Shown here one piece after another: positions 48,345 through 57,319 of a stretch of DNA of 64,000 bases. The DNA comes from Acidovorax sp. 106. GTDB lineage: Bacteria; Pseudomonadota; Gammaproteobacteria; Burkholderiales; Burkholderiaceae_C. Positions within the stretch are counted from its first letter, which is position 1. Each line of letters opens with the position of its first letter. The position numbers were made by a program, and so were the translations under genes. Below the pieces are notes generated by a model that worked only from the letters and a program-made list of their open reading frames with translations, did not search any database and was not told the origin of the DNA. Where the stretch lies: the NCBI RefSeq assembly GCF_003663825.1, contig NZ_RCCC01000001.1:2984501-3048500 (forward strand), in the 5' to 3' direction.

Positions 48345-49841
48345 ATGAAACGCGCTTTCACCCTACTGGGCCTTCTGGCCTGCCTCAGTGCCACAGCCGT
48401 CACCCACGTGATGGCTGCGGGTTTGGATTCCTCTGCAGCCCCTGTGGCTGCGCCCTTTGCGGGGCGAGCGGCAGGGGCCTCTGGCCCACATGCCAAGGTC
48501 GCCCAGGCCACTAACGCGGCCGGGGCCCAGCTGTTCACGCTGGCCAATGGCATGCAGCTCATCGTGCAGCCTGACCACCGCGCGCCCACGGCCGTGCACA
48601 TGGTGTGGGTGCGTGTGGGCTCGATGGACGAGGTGGACGGCACCTCGGGCGTGGCCCATGTGCTGGAGCACATGATGTTCAAGGGCTCCAAAACCGTGCC
48701 CCCAGGCGATTTTTCGCGCCGCGTGGCCGCGCTGGGCGGGCGTGAGAACGCTTTCACCAGCCGCGACTACACCGGCTACTACCAGCAAATCCCGGCCCAG
48801 CGGCTCGAAGACGTGATGCGGCTGGAGTCCGACCGTTTTGCCAACATGCACTGGCCCGACGAGGAATTCAAGAAAGAGCTGGAAGTCGTGAAGGAAGAGC
48901 GCCGCCTGCGCACCGAAGACCAGCCCCGCGCCATGCTGGCCGAGCAGCTCTTTGCCACCGCCTTCAACGCCTCGCCCTACCGCCGCCCCATCGTGGGCTG
49001 GATGAGCGACCTGGACGCCATGACGCCGAACGACGCGCGCGCCTTCTACCGCCAGTGGTACACGCCCGCCAATGCCGTGGTGGTGGTGGCCGGTGATGTG
49101 GACGTGGACAAGGTGCGCGCCCTGGCCGAAAAGTACTATGGCAGCTTGCCCGCGCACGCTGTGCCTGAGCGCAAGCCCCGCACCGAACCCGTGCAGCAGG
49201 GCCTGCGCCGCGTGGCCGTGAAGGCCCCGGCAGAGCAAGCCTATGTGGCGCTGGCCTACAAGGTGCCATCGCTGACGCGCGTGCAGGACTTGCAGGCCAC
49301 TGATCGCGATGCCCTGGCCCTGCTGGTGCTGTCCGCCGTGTTCAGCGGCTACGACGGCGCACGGCTGGAGCGCGCCCTGAGCCAGGGCGAGCAGCCCGTG
49401 GCCGACAACGCAGGCAGCTCGGCCATGGTCACAGGCCGGGGGCCGTCGCTGTTCATGCTCACCGGCGTGCCCGCTGCGGGCAAAACCGCCCAGCAGGTCG
49501 AAGAAGCCCTGCGCGCCGAAGTGGCCCGCGTGGCCCGGGACGGCGTGAGCGAGGCCGAGCTGGCCCGTGTCAAGACGCAATGGATTGCCTCCACGGTGTA
49601 CGAGCGCGACTCGGTGCACAACCAGGCGCAGGAGTTGGGCGGCAACTGGGTGCAGGGCTTCCCACTCGATGCGGAAGAGCGGCTGCTCACGCTGCTGCGC
49701 ACCATCACCCCCGAGGAGGTCAAAGCCGTGGCTGCCAAGTATTTTGGCGACGACCAGCTCACGGTGGCCACCCTGCTGCCCCAGCCCCTGGAGGGCACCC
49801 GCCCACGCCCCGCCTTGCCCGCTGGTGCGGCCCGCCACTGA
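48345..49841 (+). CDS. M16-family zinc peptidase (active-type subunit)
   Basis: The 498-residue protein has a signal peptide (about residues 1-25), so it is periplasmic. The inverted zinc motif HVLEH (His105, Glu108, His109) with the downstream Glu region ELEVVKEERR is intact, and both M16 lobes are present. With the following gene it forms the usual pair in which the first subunit is catalytic and the second lacks the zinc motif. It starts 28 bp from ftsY on the other strand, an arrangement common in Proteobacteria. Substrates are unknown. Confidence 0.92.
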   Translation: MKRAFTLLGLLACLSATAVTHVMAAGLDSSAAPVAAPFAGRAAGASGPHAKVAQATNAAGAQLFTLANGMQLIVQPDHRAPTAVHMVWVRVGSMDEVDGTSGVAHVLEHMMFKGSKTVPPGDFSRRVAALGGRENAFTSRDYTGYYQQIPAQRLEDVMRLESDRFANMHWPDEEFKKELEVVKEERRLRTEDQPRAMLAEQLFATAFNASPYRRPIVGWMSDLDAMTPNDARAFYRQWYTPANAVVVVAGDVDVDKVRALAEKYYGSLPAHAVPERKPRTEPVQQGLRRVAVKAPAEQAYVALAYKVPSLTRVQDLQATDRDALALLVLSAVFSGYDGARLERALSQGEQPVADNAGSSAMVTGRGPSLFMLTGVPAAGKTAQQVEEALRAEVARVARDGVSEAELARVKTQWIASTVYERDSVHNQAQELGGNWVQGFPLDAEERLLTLLRTITPEEVKAVAAKYFGDDQLTVATLLPQPLEGTRPRPALPAGAARH

Positions 49842-49863
49842 AATCTGCCTTGGAAATTTCTAG

Positions 49864-51225
49864 ATGATTGCTATCAAAAAAGTAGCTTCCAGCGCTTGTC
49901 TGGTGTGCGCTAGCGTTGTTTTTTATGCTGCACCTGCCTGGGCGCTGCTGCCCATCCAACACTGGACGGAGCCCAGCGGCGCCAAGGTCTGGCTGGTCGA
50001 AAGCCCCGTCATCCCCATGGTGGACGTGCAAATTGACTTTGACGCAGGCAGCCGTCGCGACCCGGCGGAAAAATCCGGCCTGGCCAGCGCCGTAGCGCTG
50101 ATGGCGGCCAAGGGTGTCAAGGGCGGCAAAGAAGGGCAGGGCGGCGAAACTGCACTGGACGAAAACGCCCTGGGCGAGGCCTGGGCCGACCTGGGCGCTG
50201 GCTTTGAAGCCGGGGCCGACAACGACGCGCTGCGCTACTCGCTGCGCTCCCTGACGGACGCACCGCTGCTCGACCGCGCCGCCCGCCTGGCTGCCCGCCA
50301 ACTGGCCGAGCCCAGCTGGCCCGCTGACATCTGGGCCCGCGACCGCGCCCGCTGGTCTGCCAGCCTGCGCGAGGCCGCCACCCGCCCCGCCAACGTGGCA
50401 GGCGAAGCATTTGCCACCGCCGTGTACGGCAGCCACCCCTACGGCCTGCGCACCACGCCTGAAACGCTGGCCCGCATCAGCGTGCAAGACCTGCAGGCCT
50501 TCCACGCGCAAACCGTGGCTGCCTGCCGCGCCCGCGTGAGCATCGTGGGTGCCGTCAGCCGCAGCCAAGCGCAAGAGCTGGTGACCAAGCTGCTCGCCCG
50601 CCTGCCTGCCACGGGTGCCGAATGTACGCCCCTGCCTGCGGTGCCGGAGGTCGAGCCCCTGAAGGCCGCCGCCGAGCAGGCCATCCCCTTCGCCTCGGCG
50701 CAGGCCCACGTGCTCATTGGTCAGCCTGGTTTTCCGCGCCGCGACCCGGACTTCCTGGCCCTGCTGGTGGGCAACCACATCCTGGGCGGCGGTGGCTTTG
50801 TCTCGCGCCTGACCGAAGAAGTGCGCGAAAAGCGCGGCCTGAGCTACAGCGTCTACAGCTACTTTGCGGGTGGCCTGCATGCTGGCGCCTTCACCATCGG
50901 CCTGCAAACCCGGCCCGACCAGGCCGCCCAGGCCGTGAAGGTGGCGCGCGATGTGGTGCAGCGCTTTGTGGCCGAAGGCCCCACCGAGGCCGAGCTGCGC
51001 GCCGCCAAGGACAACCTGATCGGCGGCTTTGCGCTGCGCATCGACAGCAACAAAAAGCTGCTGGGCAACGTGGCCAATATCGCCTGGAACGGCCTGCCGC
51101 TCGACTATTTGGACCACTGGACGCAAAAGGTGGAGGCCCTCACCGTGGCGGATGTGCGCACGGCCATGGCCAAAAAGCTGCAGCCCGAGCGCATGGTCAC
51201 CGTGGTGGTGGGGGGCAAGCCATGA
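49864..51225 (+). CDS. M16-family peptidase-like protein (inactive-type subunit)
   Basis: The 453-residue protein has a signal peptide of about 27 residues (MIAIKKVASSACLVCASVV... ending AWALLP). It keeps the M16 fold and the R-Y pair region (EKRGLSYSVYSYFAGG) but has no HxxEH, so it is presumably the non-catalytic partner of the upstream protein, 22 bp away. The DNA for residues 3-20 is a copy of the dispersed AGCGCTT repeat, as in the SCO gene. Its stop overlaps the start of rsmD. Confidence 0.9.
   Translation: MIAIKKVASSACLVCASVVFYAAPAWALLPIQHWTEPSGAKVWLVESPVIPMVDVQIDFDAGSRRDPAEKSGLASAVALMAAKGVKGGKEGQGGETALDENALGEAWADLGAGFEAGADNDALRYSLRSLTDAPLLDRAARLAARQLAEPSWPADIWARDRARWSASLREAATRPANVAGEAFATAVYGSHPYGLRTTPETLARISVQDLQAFHAQTVAACRARVSIVGAVSRSQAQELVTKLLARLPATGAECTPLPAVPEVEPLKAAAEQAIPFASAQAHVLIGQPGFPRRDPDFLALLVGNHILGGGGFVSRLTEEVREKRGLSYSVYSYFAGGLHAGAFTIGLQTRPDQAAQAVKVARDVVQRFVAEGPTEAELRAAKDNLIGGFALRIDSNKKLLGNVANIAWNGLPLDYLDHWTQKVEALTVADVRTAMAKKLQPERMVTVVVGGKP
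49870..49924 (+). repeat. Dispersed AGCGCTT-type repeat, copy F, inside an M16 signal peptide
   Basis: It reads GCTATCAAAAAAGTAGCTTCC, then AGCGCTTGTCTGGTGTGCGCTAG, ending GTTGTTTTTTAT. It has the family's head, dyad and tail and encodes the start of the signal peptide in the same reading frame as copy E. Confidence 0.75.
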
Positions 51226-51917
51226 GCCGCTCCACCCTGAAAACCACCGCCATCAACGCCGAAATCCGCAAGGCCCAGGCCGCTGCCGCAGCGCCCGCCG
51301 CCCCGGCGGGCAAAAAAGGCGTAGCCAAAGACAAGGCTGCCGCTGCCGCCCCCAAAGGCGCGGGCGAAGTGCGCATCATCGGCGGGGCCTGGAAGCGCAC
51401 CCGCCTGCCTGTGGCCCAGCGCCCCGGCCTGCGCCCCACGCCCGACCGCGTGCGCGAAACCCTCTTCAACTGGCTGGGCCAGGACCTGAGCGGCTGGCGC
51501 TGCCTGGACGCCTTTGCAGGCACCGGCGCGCTGGGGTTTGAAGCCGCCTCGCGCGGGGCCGCCAGCGTGCAACTGGTGGAAAGCGACGCCGCCCTGGTAG
51601 CCCAGCTGCACACCCTGCAGCAGCGCCTGCAGGCCACCGCCATGCGCGTGCAGCGTGGCGACGGCGTGTCCGCCCTCAAGCAAGCCGCGCCGGGCAGCCT
51701 GGACTTGGTGCTGCTCGATCCGCCCTTTGACAGCGACCTCTTCGCCCCCGCCCTGCAAGCCGCCGCCCAAGCCGTGGCCGCCCAGGGCTTTGTGTACCTG
51801 GAAGCCCCCCGCGCCTGGGCCGACGACGAACTGGCCGCCTGGGGCCTGGCCGTGCACCGCCACCTCAAGGCCGGTGCGGTGCATGCGCACCTGCTGCGCC
51901 GCACCGTGGCGCTGTAA
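51222..51917 (+). CDS. rsmD: 16S rRNA (guanine(966)-N2)-methyltransferase RsmD
   Basis: The 231-residue enzyme has a Rossmann-fold methyltransferase domain from about residue 48. The RsmD start GEVRIIGGAWKRTRLPV leads to RPTPDRVRETLFNWL, SAM motif LDAFAGTGALGFEAASRGA and the catalytic DLVLLDPPFDSD. An Ala/Lys-rich N-terminal extension of about 45 residues is unusual. The start overlaps the previous stop by 4 bp. It precedes coaD, the common rsmD-coaD order. Confidence 0.94.
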   Translation: MSRSTLKTTAINAEIRKAQAAAAAPAAPAGKKGVAKDKAAAAAPKGAGEVRIIGGAWKRTRLPVAQRPGLRPTPDRVRETLFNWLGQDLSGWRCLDAFAGTGALGFEAASRGAASVQLVESDAALVAQLHTLQQRLQATAMRVQRGDGVSALKQAAPGSLDLVLLDPPFDSDLFAPALQAAAQAVAAQGFVYLEAPRAWADDELAAWGLAVHRHLKAGAVHAHLLRRTVAL

Positions 51918-51952
51918 TTGCGCTTGATTTGCGATTGGGTTTCTTTTGAGTT

Positions 51953-52009
51953 GCTATTGAGTTGATAGCTGCCAGCGCTTATCTATGAAGCGCTGGCAGC
52001 TATTTTTAT
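51953..52009 (+). repeat. Dispersed AGCGCTT-type repeat, copy G (near-perfect)
   Basis: It has the cleanest symmetry in the window: GCTATTGAGTTGATAGCTGC, CAGCGCTTATCTATGAAGCGCTG, then GCAGCTATTTTTA. The dyad is 16 bp on each side (ATAGCTGCCAGCGCTT facing AAGCGCTGGCAGCTAT). It lies between rsmD and coaD and may act as a terminator on either strand. Confidence 0.88.
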
Positions 52010-52132
52010 ATGAATTGCCAAGTGGCCTGGGCGGGCCGCCGCCGTCCATGTTGCAGTGCACTCTGCATAATGCGCCCACGCGGCCCGGCACAGGGCCAAT
52101 GACTATTCCGTCAGCACAGGAGACAGCCCGCC

Positions 52133-52633
52133 ATGGCCCACAACGTCCTCGCCGTTTACCCCGGAACCTTTGACCCCATCACCCTGGGCCATGAAGACGT
52201 GGTGCGCAGAGCCACCCAGCTGTTTGGCCAGGTCATCGTGGCTGTGGCTGCAGGGCACCACAAAAAAACCCTGTTCAGCCTGGAAGAGCGCATCGAGATG
52301 GTCCGCGAGGCCACGCGCCAATACCCGCAGGTGCAGGTCGAGAGCTTCTCGGGCCTGCTGCGCGACTTTGTGGTGGCGCGCGGCGGCAAGGCCATGGTGC
52401 GCGGCCTGCGCGCTGTGACCGACTTTGACTACGAGTTCCAGCTCGCAGGCATGAACCGCAGCCTGATGCCGCAGGTGGAAACCGTCTTCCTCACCCCCAG
52501 CGACAAGTACCAGTTCATCAGCAGCACCTTCGTGCGCGAGATTGCGGTGCTGGGTGGCGAGGTGGACAAGTTTGTGTCGCCCGCCGTGCAAGAGCGGCTG
52601 GCCGCGAAGGTGCGGGGGATGGTGGCGGGTTGA
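52133..52633 (+). CDS. coaD: Phosphopantetheine adenylyltransferase CoaD
   Basis: The 166-residue enzyme makes dephospho-CoA from phosphopantetheine and ATP. It has the nucleotidyltransferase motif YPGTFDPITLGHEDVVRRA (TxGH) near the N-terminus, VRGLRAVTDFDYEFQLAGMNR in the middle and FISSTFVREIAVLGG near the end. Length is normal. A GGAGACA ribosome site precedes the ATG at 52133. Function is certain by family. Confidence 0.96.
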   Translation: MAHNVLAVYPGTFDPITLGHEDVVRRATQLFGQVIVAVAAGHHKKTLFSLEERIEMVREATRQYPQVQVESFSGLLRDFVVARGGKAMVRGLRAVTDFDYEFQLAGMNRSLMPQVETVFLTPSDKYQFISSTFVREIAVLGGEVDKFVSPAVQERLAAKVRGMVAG

Positions 52634-52936
52634 GGGGCTGCCTCGAAACCAAGTGCCAAATGTGGTTTTATAAAACCGCGAAGAATATTGTTTGGTCTTT
52701 TTATGTGTTTGCCCATATACTGGGCGCCGTTGTATCGACATAGCGTGGCAAACCGCGCAGTCTTTGCGACGCTAGCGCGGCGGTTTTTCACCAGAGCGTG
52801 CTGGCCGCCTTTTGCGACCCTTGTCGCCCAGTTGCACGGTAGAGCTACCGCCAACTGCGTTCCCTTGAAGCTCACGCAACCCGGTCCGGGCTTGCGTTTC
52901 CCCTGAATGCACCAGATTTCCAAGACAGCCATTTCC
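52634..52936. other. 303-bp gap before a small gene and an RRM-protein gene
   Basis: No convincing protein is seen. An AT-rich promoter-like segment, TTTATGTGTTTGCCCATATACT, lies near 52698-52720, so the small gene and the RNA-binding protein may share a leader of about 200 nt or more. A GCAGTCTTTGCGACGCTAGC-type complex region follows, which could fold in the transcript. Cold-shock and RRM genes often have long structured leaders. Confidence 0.45.
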
Positions 52937-53146
52937 ATGGGCAAGTACGTCGTTTCGCCCGCGACACACCCGACCGACTGTGGCCGCTTTCGCGCCTCCT
53001 TCTCGGTCCACCGGTCTCAAGGCAACGGCAGCTACTGCCGCGTGTTCCGCTTTGACAAAGCTTTTGCGTCGCCCGAAGCCGCCCGGTTGTTTGCAGTGAC
53101 CCAGGGCTGGTTGCAAGCGTGCATGCCTCACCCGCCCGTTTGCTGA
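52937..53146 (+). CDS. Small protein of unknown function upstream of the RRM gene
   Basis: The 69-residue frame opens MGKYVVSPATHPTDCGRF and continues with a basic, aromatic pattern (FSVHRSQGNGSYCRVFRFDKAFASPEAARLFA). Similar short basic proteins near RNA-binding or cold-shock genes in Burkholderiales are known, so I believe it is real. There is no clear Shine-Dalgarno site at this ATG or at the Met ten codons upstream. No function can be assigned. Confidence 0.6.
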   Translation: MGKYVVSPATHPTDCGRFRASFSVHRSQGNGSYCRVFRFDKAFASPEAARLFAVTQGWLQACMPHPPVC

Positions 53147-53259
53147 CCCACCCGTTCGCTGCAGACCAGCCTTTGCCATCGCGACGGGCTTCCGGGTCCG
53201 CACACCGTTTTATCCCTGCGCGCCATTCACTGCGTGCCCCTCACCAGAAAGACTTCTCC

Positions 53260-53619
53260 ATGAGCACCAAAATTTATGTGGGCAACCTGCCTTATTCCGT
53301 GACCGATGCCAGCCTGCAAAGCAACTTTGCCGAGTTCGGCGGAGTCTCTTCCGCCAAGGTCATGATGGACCGCGAAACCGGCCGCTCCAAGGGTTTTGGC
53401 TTCGTTGAAATGGCTTCGGCAGAAGTCGCGCAGGCGGCCATTTCCGCGCTGCACGGCATGTCCGTGGATGGGCGCTCGATTGTCGTGAACCTGGCCCGCC
53501 CGCGCGAAGCCGGTGGCGGCGCCGGCGGTGCTGGCGGTTACAACGCAGCCGAATACGGCGCGAACAAGCGCTCGGATGTGGGCTATGGCAACGGCGGCTA
53601 CGGCGGCGGTCGCTATTGA
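53260..53619 (+). CDS. RRM-type RNA-binding protein with glycine-rich tail
   Basis: The 119-residue protein has one RNA recognition motif (residues 3-78): RNP2 is IYVGNLPY and RNP1 is KGFGFVEM. The tail after residue 85 is glycine-rich (GGGAGGAGG, YGNGGYGGGRY). Such single-RRM proteins in Proteobacteria resemble plant and cyanobacterial cold-inducible Rbp proteins and probably act as RNA chaperones. The start at 53260 gives MSTKIYVGN. A strong terminator follows. Confidence 0.94.
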   Translation: MSTKIYVGNLPYSVTDASLQSNFAEFGGVSSAKVMMDRETGRSKGFGFVEMASAEVAQAAISALHGMSVDGRSIVVNLARPREAGGGAGGAGGYNAAEYGANKRSDVGYGNGGYGGGRY

Positions 53620-53648
53620 TAGCCTAGGCCCGCGCCTGCGCTTTCAGC

Positions 53649-53678
53649 AAAAAACCGGCCCTGGGGCCGGTTTTTTTT
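53649..53678. terminator. Intrinsic terminator after the RRM gene
   Basis: A short stem CCGGCC/GGCCGG with a CTGG loop is flanked by A6 on the left and T8 on the right. It is strong on the plus strand and plausible on the minus strand. Confidence 0.9.
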
Positions 53679-53779
53679 CGTTCTTATTAGTTGCAGTGCC
53701 CGCCAAGCCCGCCTGTCCAGGGCAGCTTCGCTGGGGGGTGAACCGCACTGTGCACAGGCATGCGAAATGGGGTGGATTT

Positions 53780-53834
53780 GCTATTGAAAATATAGCTGTT
53801 CGCGCTTTATTTATAAGCGATAGAGCTACTTTTT
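53780..53834 (+). repeat. Dispersed AGCGCTT-type repeat, copy H
   Basis: It begins GCTATTGAAAATATAGCTG, has CGCGCTTTATTTATAAGCGAT in the centre and ends AGCTACTTTTT. It lies directly before the stop codon of the LysR-type regulator on the minus strand. Confidence 0.75.
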
Positions 53835-53853
53835 GTTTGGGATTTCAGAGCCT

Positions 53854-54825
53854 TCAGGTAGCAGGGCTGTCCAGCAAGCTGTGCAGCCGATGGGTGGCCT
53901 CCTGGGCCTGCGCCTGCAAGGACTGCACCAGTGGCTGGGTTTCGGGCAACGCAGTGCGGTACAGCGGCAGCAAGGCATTGACGCTGAACGGCACCGAAAA
54001 CGCCAACCTGCGCACCGCCAGCCCGGGCCCCGCCATGGCCAAGGCTGTGAGCGGGTTGACGATGGCCAGCCCCAGGCCCTGCTGCACCATGGCGCACACA
54101 GCCACGGCGCTGTGGGTTTGCAAGTGCAACTGGCGCGCTACGCCCGCTTGGGCAAAGCGTTCGTCGATTTGGCGGCGGTAAGGGTCGTCGGTAGACAGGC
54201 TCACAAACGGCTGGCCTGCAAAGTCCTGCAAGCCCAGCACGGCTTGGTTTGCCAGGGCGTGCCCGGCGGGCAGCACGGCCACTTCGTCCAGCGTCATAAG
54301 CGGCACGGCCTGCACGCCGGGGGGCGTGGCGGCTTGCTCGCTCAGGCCCAGGTCAAAGCGCTGGGCGCTTATCCATTCCTCCAGCAGCGGCGATTCTTGC
54401 GGGGTGATCGACACGCGCAGCTGGGGCTGCGCCTGCAGCAGCCGGGCAATGGCACCGGGCAGCAGGGCGTGGGCGAGGGCGGGCAGGCACAGCACCGACA
54501 GTTGCGCCTCGTGCGACTGGCCCAGGGCCACACCCCGCTCCACCACGCGCTCCAGCCCCTGCCACGAGCGTTGCACCTCGTCCCACAGCGCCAGTGCGCG
54601 GGCGTTGGGCCGCAGGCGGCCCTGCAGTCGCTCAAACAGCGGGTAGCCCAGCAACTGCTCCAGCCGTGCCAGCTCGCGGCTGACGGTGGGCTGCGAGCTG
54701 CTGAGCAGGGCGGCGGCATGGGTCACGCTGCTGGCCGTCATCACGGCGCGAAACACTTCGATGTGCCGGTGGGTGATGAGGGCGCTGCGGGCAGGGCTGG
54801 TGTCTAGGGCGGGGTGGGTGGCCAT
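53854..54825 (-). CDS. LysR-family regulator divergent from lysA, probably LysR itself
   Basis: The ATG at 54823-54825 gives 323 residues. The HTH lies at residues 18-75 (HIEVFRAVMTASSVTHAAALLSSSQPTVSRELARLEQLLGYPLFER), followed by an effector domain. The sequence and its position, divergent from lysA across a 160-bp gap, fit E. coli LysR, which activates lysA when diaminopimelate is present and lysine is low. The open frame extends 22 codons upstream but without homology. Homology to LysR is likely but not proven. Confidence 0.87.
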   Translation of the reverse strand: MATHPALDTSPARSALITHRHIEVFRAVMTASSVTHAAALLSSSQPTVSRELARLEQLLGYPLFERLQGRLRPNARALALWDEVQRSWQGLERVVERGVALGQSHEAQLSVLCLPALAHALLPGAIARLLQAQPQLRVSITPQESPLLEEWISAQRFDLGLSEQAATPPGVQAVPLMTLDEVAVLPAGHALANQAVLGLQDFAGQPFVSLSTDDPYRRQIDERFAQAGVARQLHLQTHSAVAVCAMVQQGLGLAIVNPLTALAMAGPGLAVRRLAFSVPFSVNALLPLYRTALPETQPLVQSLQAQAQEATHRLHSLLDSPAT

Positions 54826-54985
54826 GTTCAAAGCATATCCAAAATGGATTGACTGTGAATAAATTGCCATTGGACTGGATGGGTGCGCCACGGCATGATG
54901 CGCAGGCTGCTCACCTTATCGGCGGGCCATGGTGTCTTTTGTTGTTCGTTTTCCTTGCCGTGGATCGGCATTCCTGGAGCCCTGC
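54826..54985. promoter_or_regulatory. Divergent control region of the LysR-type gene and lysA
   Basis: The region has AT-rich segments with T-N11-A type sites, for example TATCCAAAATGGA and the ATTGACTGTGAATAAATTG area near 54848-54870. By analogy to enterobacterial lysR-lysA this is where LysR should bind to activate lysA and repress its own gene. No precise site is claimed. Confidence 0.4.
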
Positions 54986-56239
54986 ATGTCCAACCCCTTT
55001 ACCCCCGCCCAGTTGTGGTCCCTGGCCGACCAGTTTGGCACCCCGCTGTGGGTGTATGACGCGGCCACCATCCGCCAGCGCATTGCGCAGGTGTCCAACT
55101 TCGACACGGTGCGCTTTGCGCAAAAGGCCTGTTCCAACATCCACATCCTTCAGCTCATGCGTGAGCAGGGCGTGAAGGTGGACGCCGTTTCGCGCGGCGA
55201 AATCTTGCGGGCGCTGGCGGCGGGCTTCAAGGCCGGTAAAGGCGTGGAAGGGCCCTCTGAGATCGTGTTCACCGCCGATCTGTTCGACGCCACCACGCTC
55301 GACTGCGTGGTCGAGCATGGCGTGCCCGTCAATGCAGGCTCCATCGACATGCTGCGCCAGCTGGGGCCCCGCTCCAAGGGCCACGCGGTGTGGCTGCGCA
55401 TCAACCCCGGCTTTGGCCACGGCCACAGCAACAAGACCAACACGGGCGGCGAGCACAGCAAGCACGGCATTTGGCACACCGATTTGCCGCTGGCGCTGCA
55501 GACCATTCGCGAGCAGGGCCTGACGCTGGCGGGCCTGCACATGCACATTGGCTCGGGCGTGGACTATGGCCACCTGGCCGAGGTGTGCGGTGCCATGGTG
55601 GAGCTGGTGCGCACCGCGCACGCAGCCGGGCATGACCTGCACGCTATCTCCGCCGGTGGCGGCCTGTCCATCCCCTACCGCGCGGGCGAGCCGGTCATCG
55701 ACACCCAGCACTACTACGGCCTGTGGAACACCGCACGCCAGCAGGCCGAGGCCATCATGGGCCACCCGCTGGGGCTGGAGATTGAACCCGGTCGCTTCCT
55801 GGTGGCCGAATCGGGCGTGCTGCTGGGCGAGGTGCGCGCCACCAAGAATGCGGGCAACAACCACTTTGTGCTGGTCGATACCGGCTTCAACGAGTTGATG
55901 CGCCCCTCCATGTACGGCAGCTTCCACGCCATGAGCGTGCTGCGCCGCGATGGCAGCCAGGGCGCCAGCCAGCCCACCGTAGTGGCGGGCCCGCTGTGCG
56001 AGTCGGGCGATGTGTTCACCCAAGGCGACGGTGGCGTGGTGCTGCCGCGCGACCTGCCTGCCGCGCAGGTGGGCGACTTGGTGGTGTTGCACGACACGGG
56101 GGCTTATGGCGCGTCTATGTCCTCCAACTACAACACCCGTCCGCTGATTGCCGAGGTGCTGGTGGACGGCGCTGAGCACCGCCTGATCCGCCGCCGCCAG
56201 ACGGTGGACGAGCTGCTGGCGCTGGAGTTGGGGCTGTAA
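54986..56239 (+). CDS. lysA: Diaminopimelate decarboxylase LysA
   Basis: The 417-residue PLP enzyme catalyses the last step of lysine synthesis. The start at 54986 gives MSNPFTPAQLW; earlier frame has no homology. The PLP lysine lies in FAQKACSNIHIL (the family's YAxKAN site), the HIGSGVDYG motif binds the phosphate, GGGLSIPY precedes GEP, and CESGDVF near the C-terminus provides the second-subunit cysteine. Length is normal. It is divergent from its likely regulator and followed by a strong terminator. Confidence 0.95.
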   Translation: MSNPFTPAQLWSLADQFGTPLWVYDAATIRQRIAQVSNFDTVRFAQKACSNIHILQLMREQGVKVDAVSRGEILRALAAGFKAGKGVEGPSEIVFTADLFDATTLDCVVEHGVPVNAGSIDMLRQLGPRSKGHAVWLRINPGFGHGHSNKTNTGGEHSKHGIWHTDLPLALQTIREQGLTLAGLHMHIGSGVDYGHLAEVCGAMVELVRTAHAAGHDLHAISAGGGLSIPYRAGEPVIDTQHYYGLWNTARQQAEAIMGHPLGLEIEPGRFLVAESGVLLGEVRATKNAGNNHFVLVDTGFNELMRPSMYGSFHAMSVLRRDGSQGASQPTVVAGPLCESGDVFTQGDGGVVLPRDLPAAQVGDLVVLHDTGAYGASMSSNYNTRPLIAEVLVDGAEHRLIRRRQTVDELLALELGL

Positions 56240-56251
56240 CTGCCTCGGCAG

Positions 56252-56283
56252 AAAAAAGGGGGCCTTGGCAGCCCCCTTTTTTT
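56252..56283. terminator. Bidirectional terminator between lysA and gpsA
   Basis: Stem GGGGGC/GCCCCC with a 7-nt loop is flanked by A6 and T7. It serves lysA on the plus strand and gpsA on the minus strand. Confidence 0.92.
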
Positions 56284-56308
56284 GTTTTCGTGACTGGGCG
56301 CGGTTTTT

Positions 56309-57319
56309 TTAGACCTGCTCTGAGGCCGGGCCGCGCCCCATCAGCCGTGCCACGGCCTGGGCTGGGGTCATGCCCCCGTCCAGCAGCGCCACCACGGCCT
56401 GCGTGATGGGCATGTCCACCCCCAAGCCTGCGGCACGCTGCGCTACGGTGCGGGCGCAATAGACACCCTCGGCCACATGGCCCAGGGATTCGACGGCCTG
56501 CTGCAGCGTTTGGCCCTCGGCCAGCAGCAGGCCCACGCGCCGGTTGCGCGAAAGGTCGCCGGTGGCCGTGAGCACCAGGTCGCCCATGCCAGACAGGCCC
56601 ATGAAGGTCTCGGGCCGCGCGCCCAGGGCCACGCCCAGCCGGGTCATCTCGGCCAGGCCCCGTGTGATGAGGGCGGCGCGGGCGTTCAGGCCCAGTTGCA
56701 GCCCATCGCACAGGCCAGTGGCGATGGCCAGCACGTTCTTCACCGCACCGCCGACCTCCACGCCCACGATGTCTTCGTTGGCATACACCCGCACACTGGG
56801 GCTGTGGAAGGCGGCCACCAGCGTGTCGCGCACGGCAGCGTGCTCGCTGGCGGCGACCAGCGCGGTGGGCTGGTTGCGGGCCACCTCCAGCGCAAAGCTG
56901 GGGCCGCTGAGCACGCCAGCGCGCAGTGCAGGTGCCACCTGGGCGCATACCTCGTGCGCCAGCAGGCCTGCGGCCAAGGGCGTGCCGTGGGCCGCTTCAA
57001 ACCCTTTGCACAGCCACGCCACGGGGGCGGCACAGCCTTGCAATTGCGTGAGCATGCCGCGCAGGGCGGCCATGGGGGTGGCTACGATGATGAGGTCCGC
57101 CTGCGTGCAGGCGGCCAGGGCGTCGCCACTGATCAGTTGCAAAGAGGGGGGCAAGGCAATGCCGGGCAGGTAGTGGCGGTTTTCATGCAGTGCCTGCATG
57201 CTGGCGGCCTGCGGCCCGCTGCGGGCCCACAGCGTGACCTGGTGGCCCGCAGGGTGCTGCGCTGCGCTCAGTGCCACGGCAGTGCCCCAGGCACCTGCGC
57301 CGAGTACTACGATTTTCAT
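56309..57319 (-). CDS. gpsA: Glycerol-3-phosphate dehydrogenase [NAD(P)+] GpsA
   Basis: The 336-residue enzyme makes glycerol-3-phosphate for phospholipids. The start is [17 protein letters not shown] with the NAD(P)-binding GxGxxG; the substrate domain contains [16 protein letters not shown] and the catalytic-Lys region [18 protein letters not shown], plus [11 protein letters not shown]. It lies in the conserved secB-gpsA context. The start codon region overlaps the edge of a partial dispersed repeat. Confidence 0.96.
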   Translation of the reverse strand: MKIVVLGAGAWGTAVALSAAQHPAGHQVTLWARSGPQAASMQALHENRHYLPGIALPPSLQLISGDALAACTQADLIIVATPMAALRGMLTQLQGCAAPVAWLCKGFEAAHGTPLAAGLLAHEVCAQVAPALRAGVLSGPSFALEVARNQPTALVAASEHAAVRDTLVAAFHSPSVRVYANEDIVGVEVGGAVKNVLAIATGLCDGLQLGLNARAALITRGLAEMTRLGVALGARPETFMGLSGMGDLVLTATGDLSRNRRVGLLLAEGQTLQQAVESLGHVAEGVYCARTVAQRAAGLGVDMPITQAVVALLDGGMTPAQAVARLMGRGPASEQV

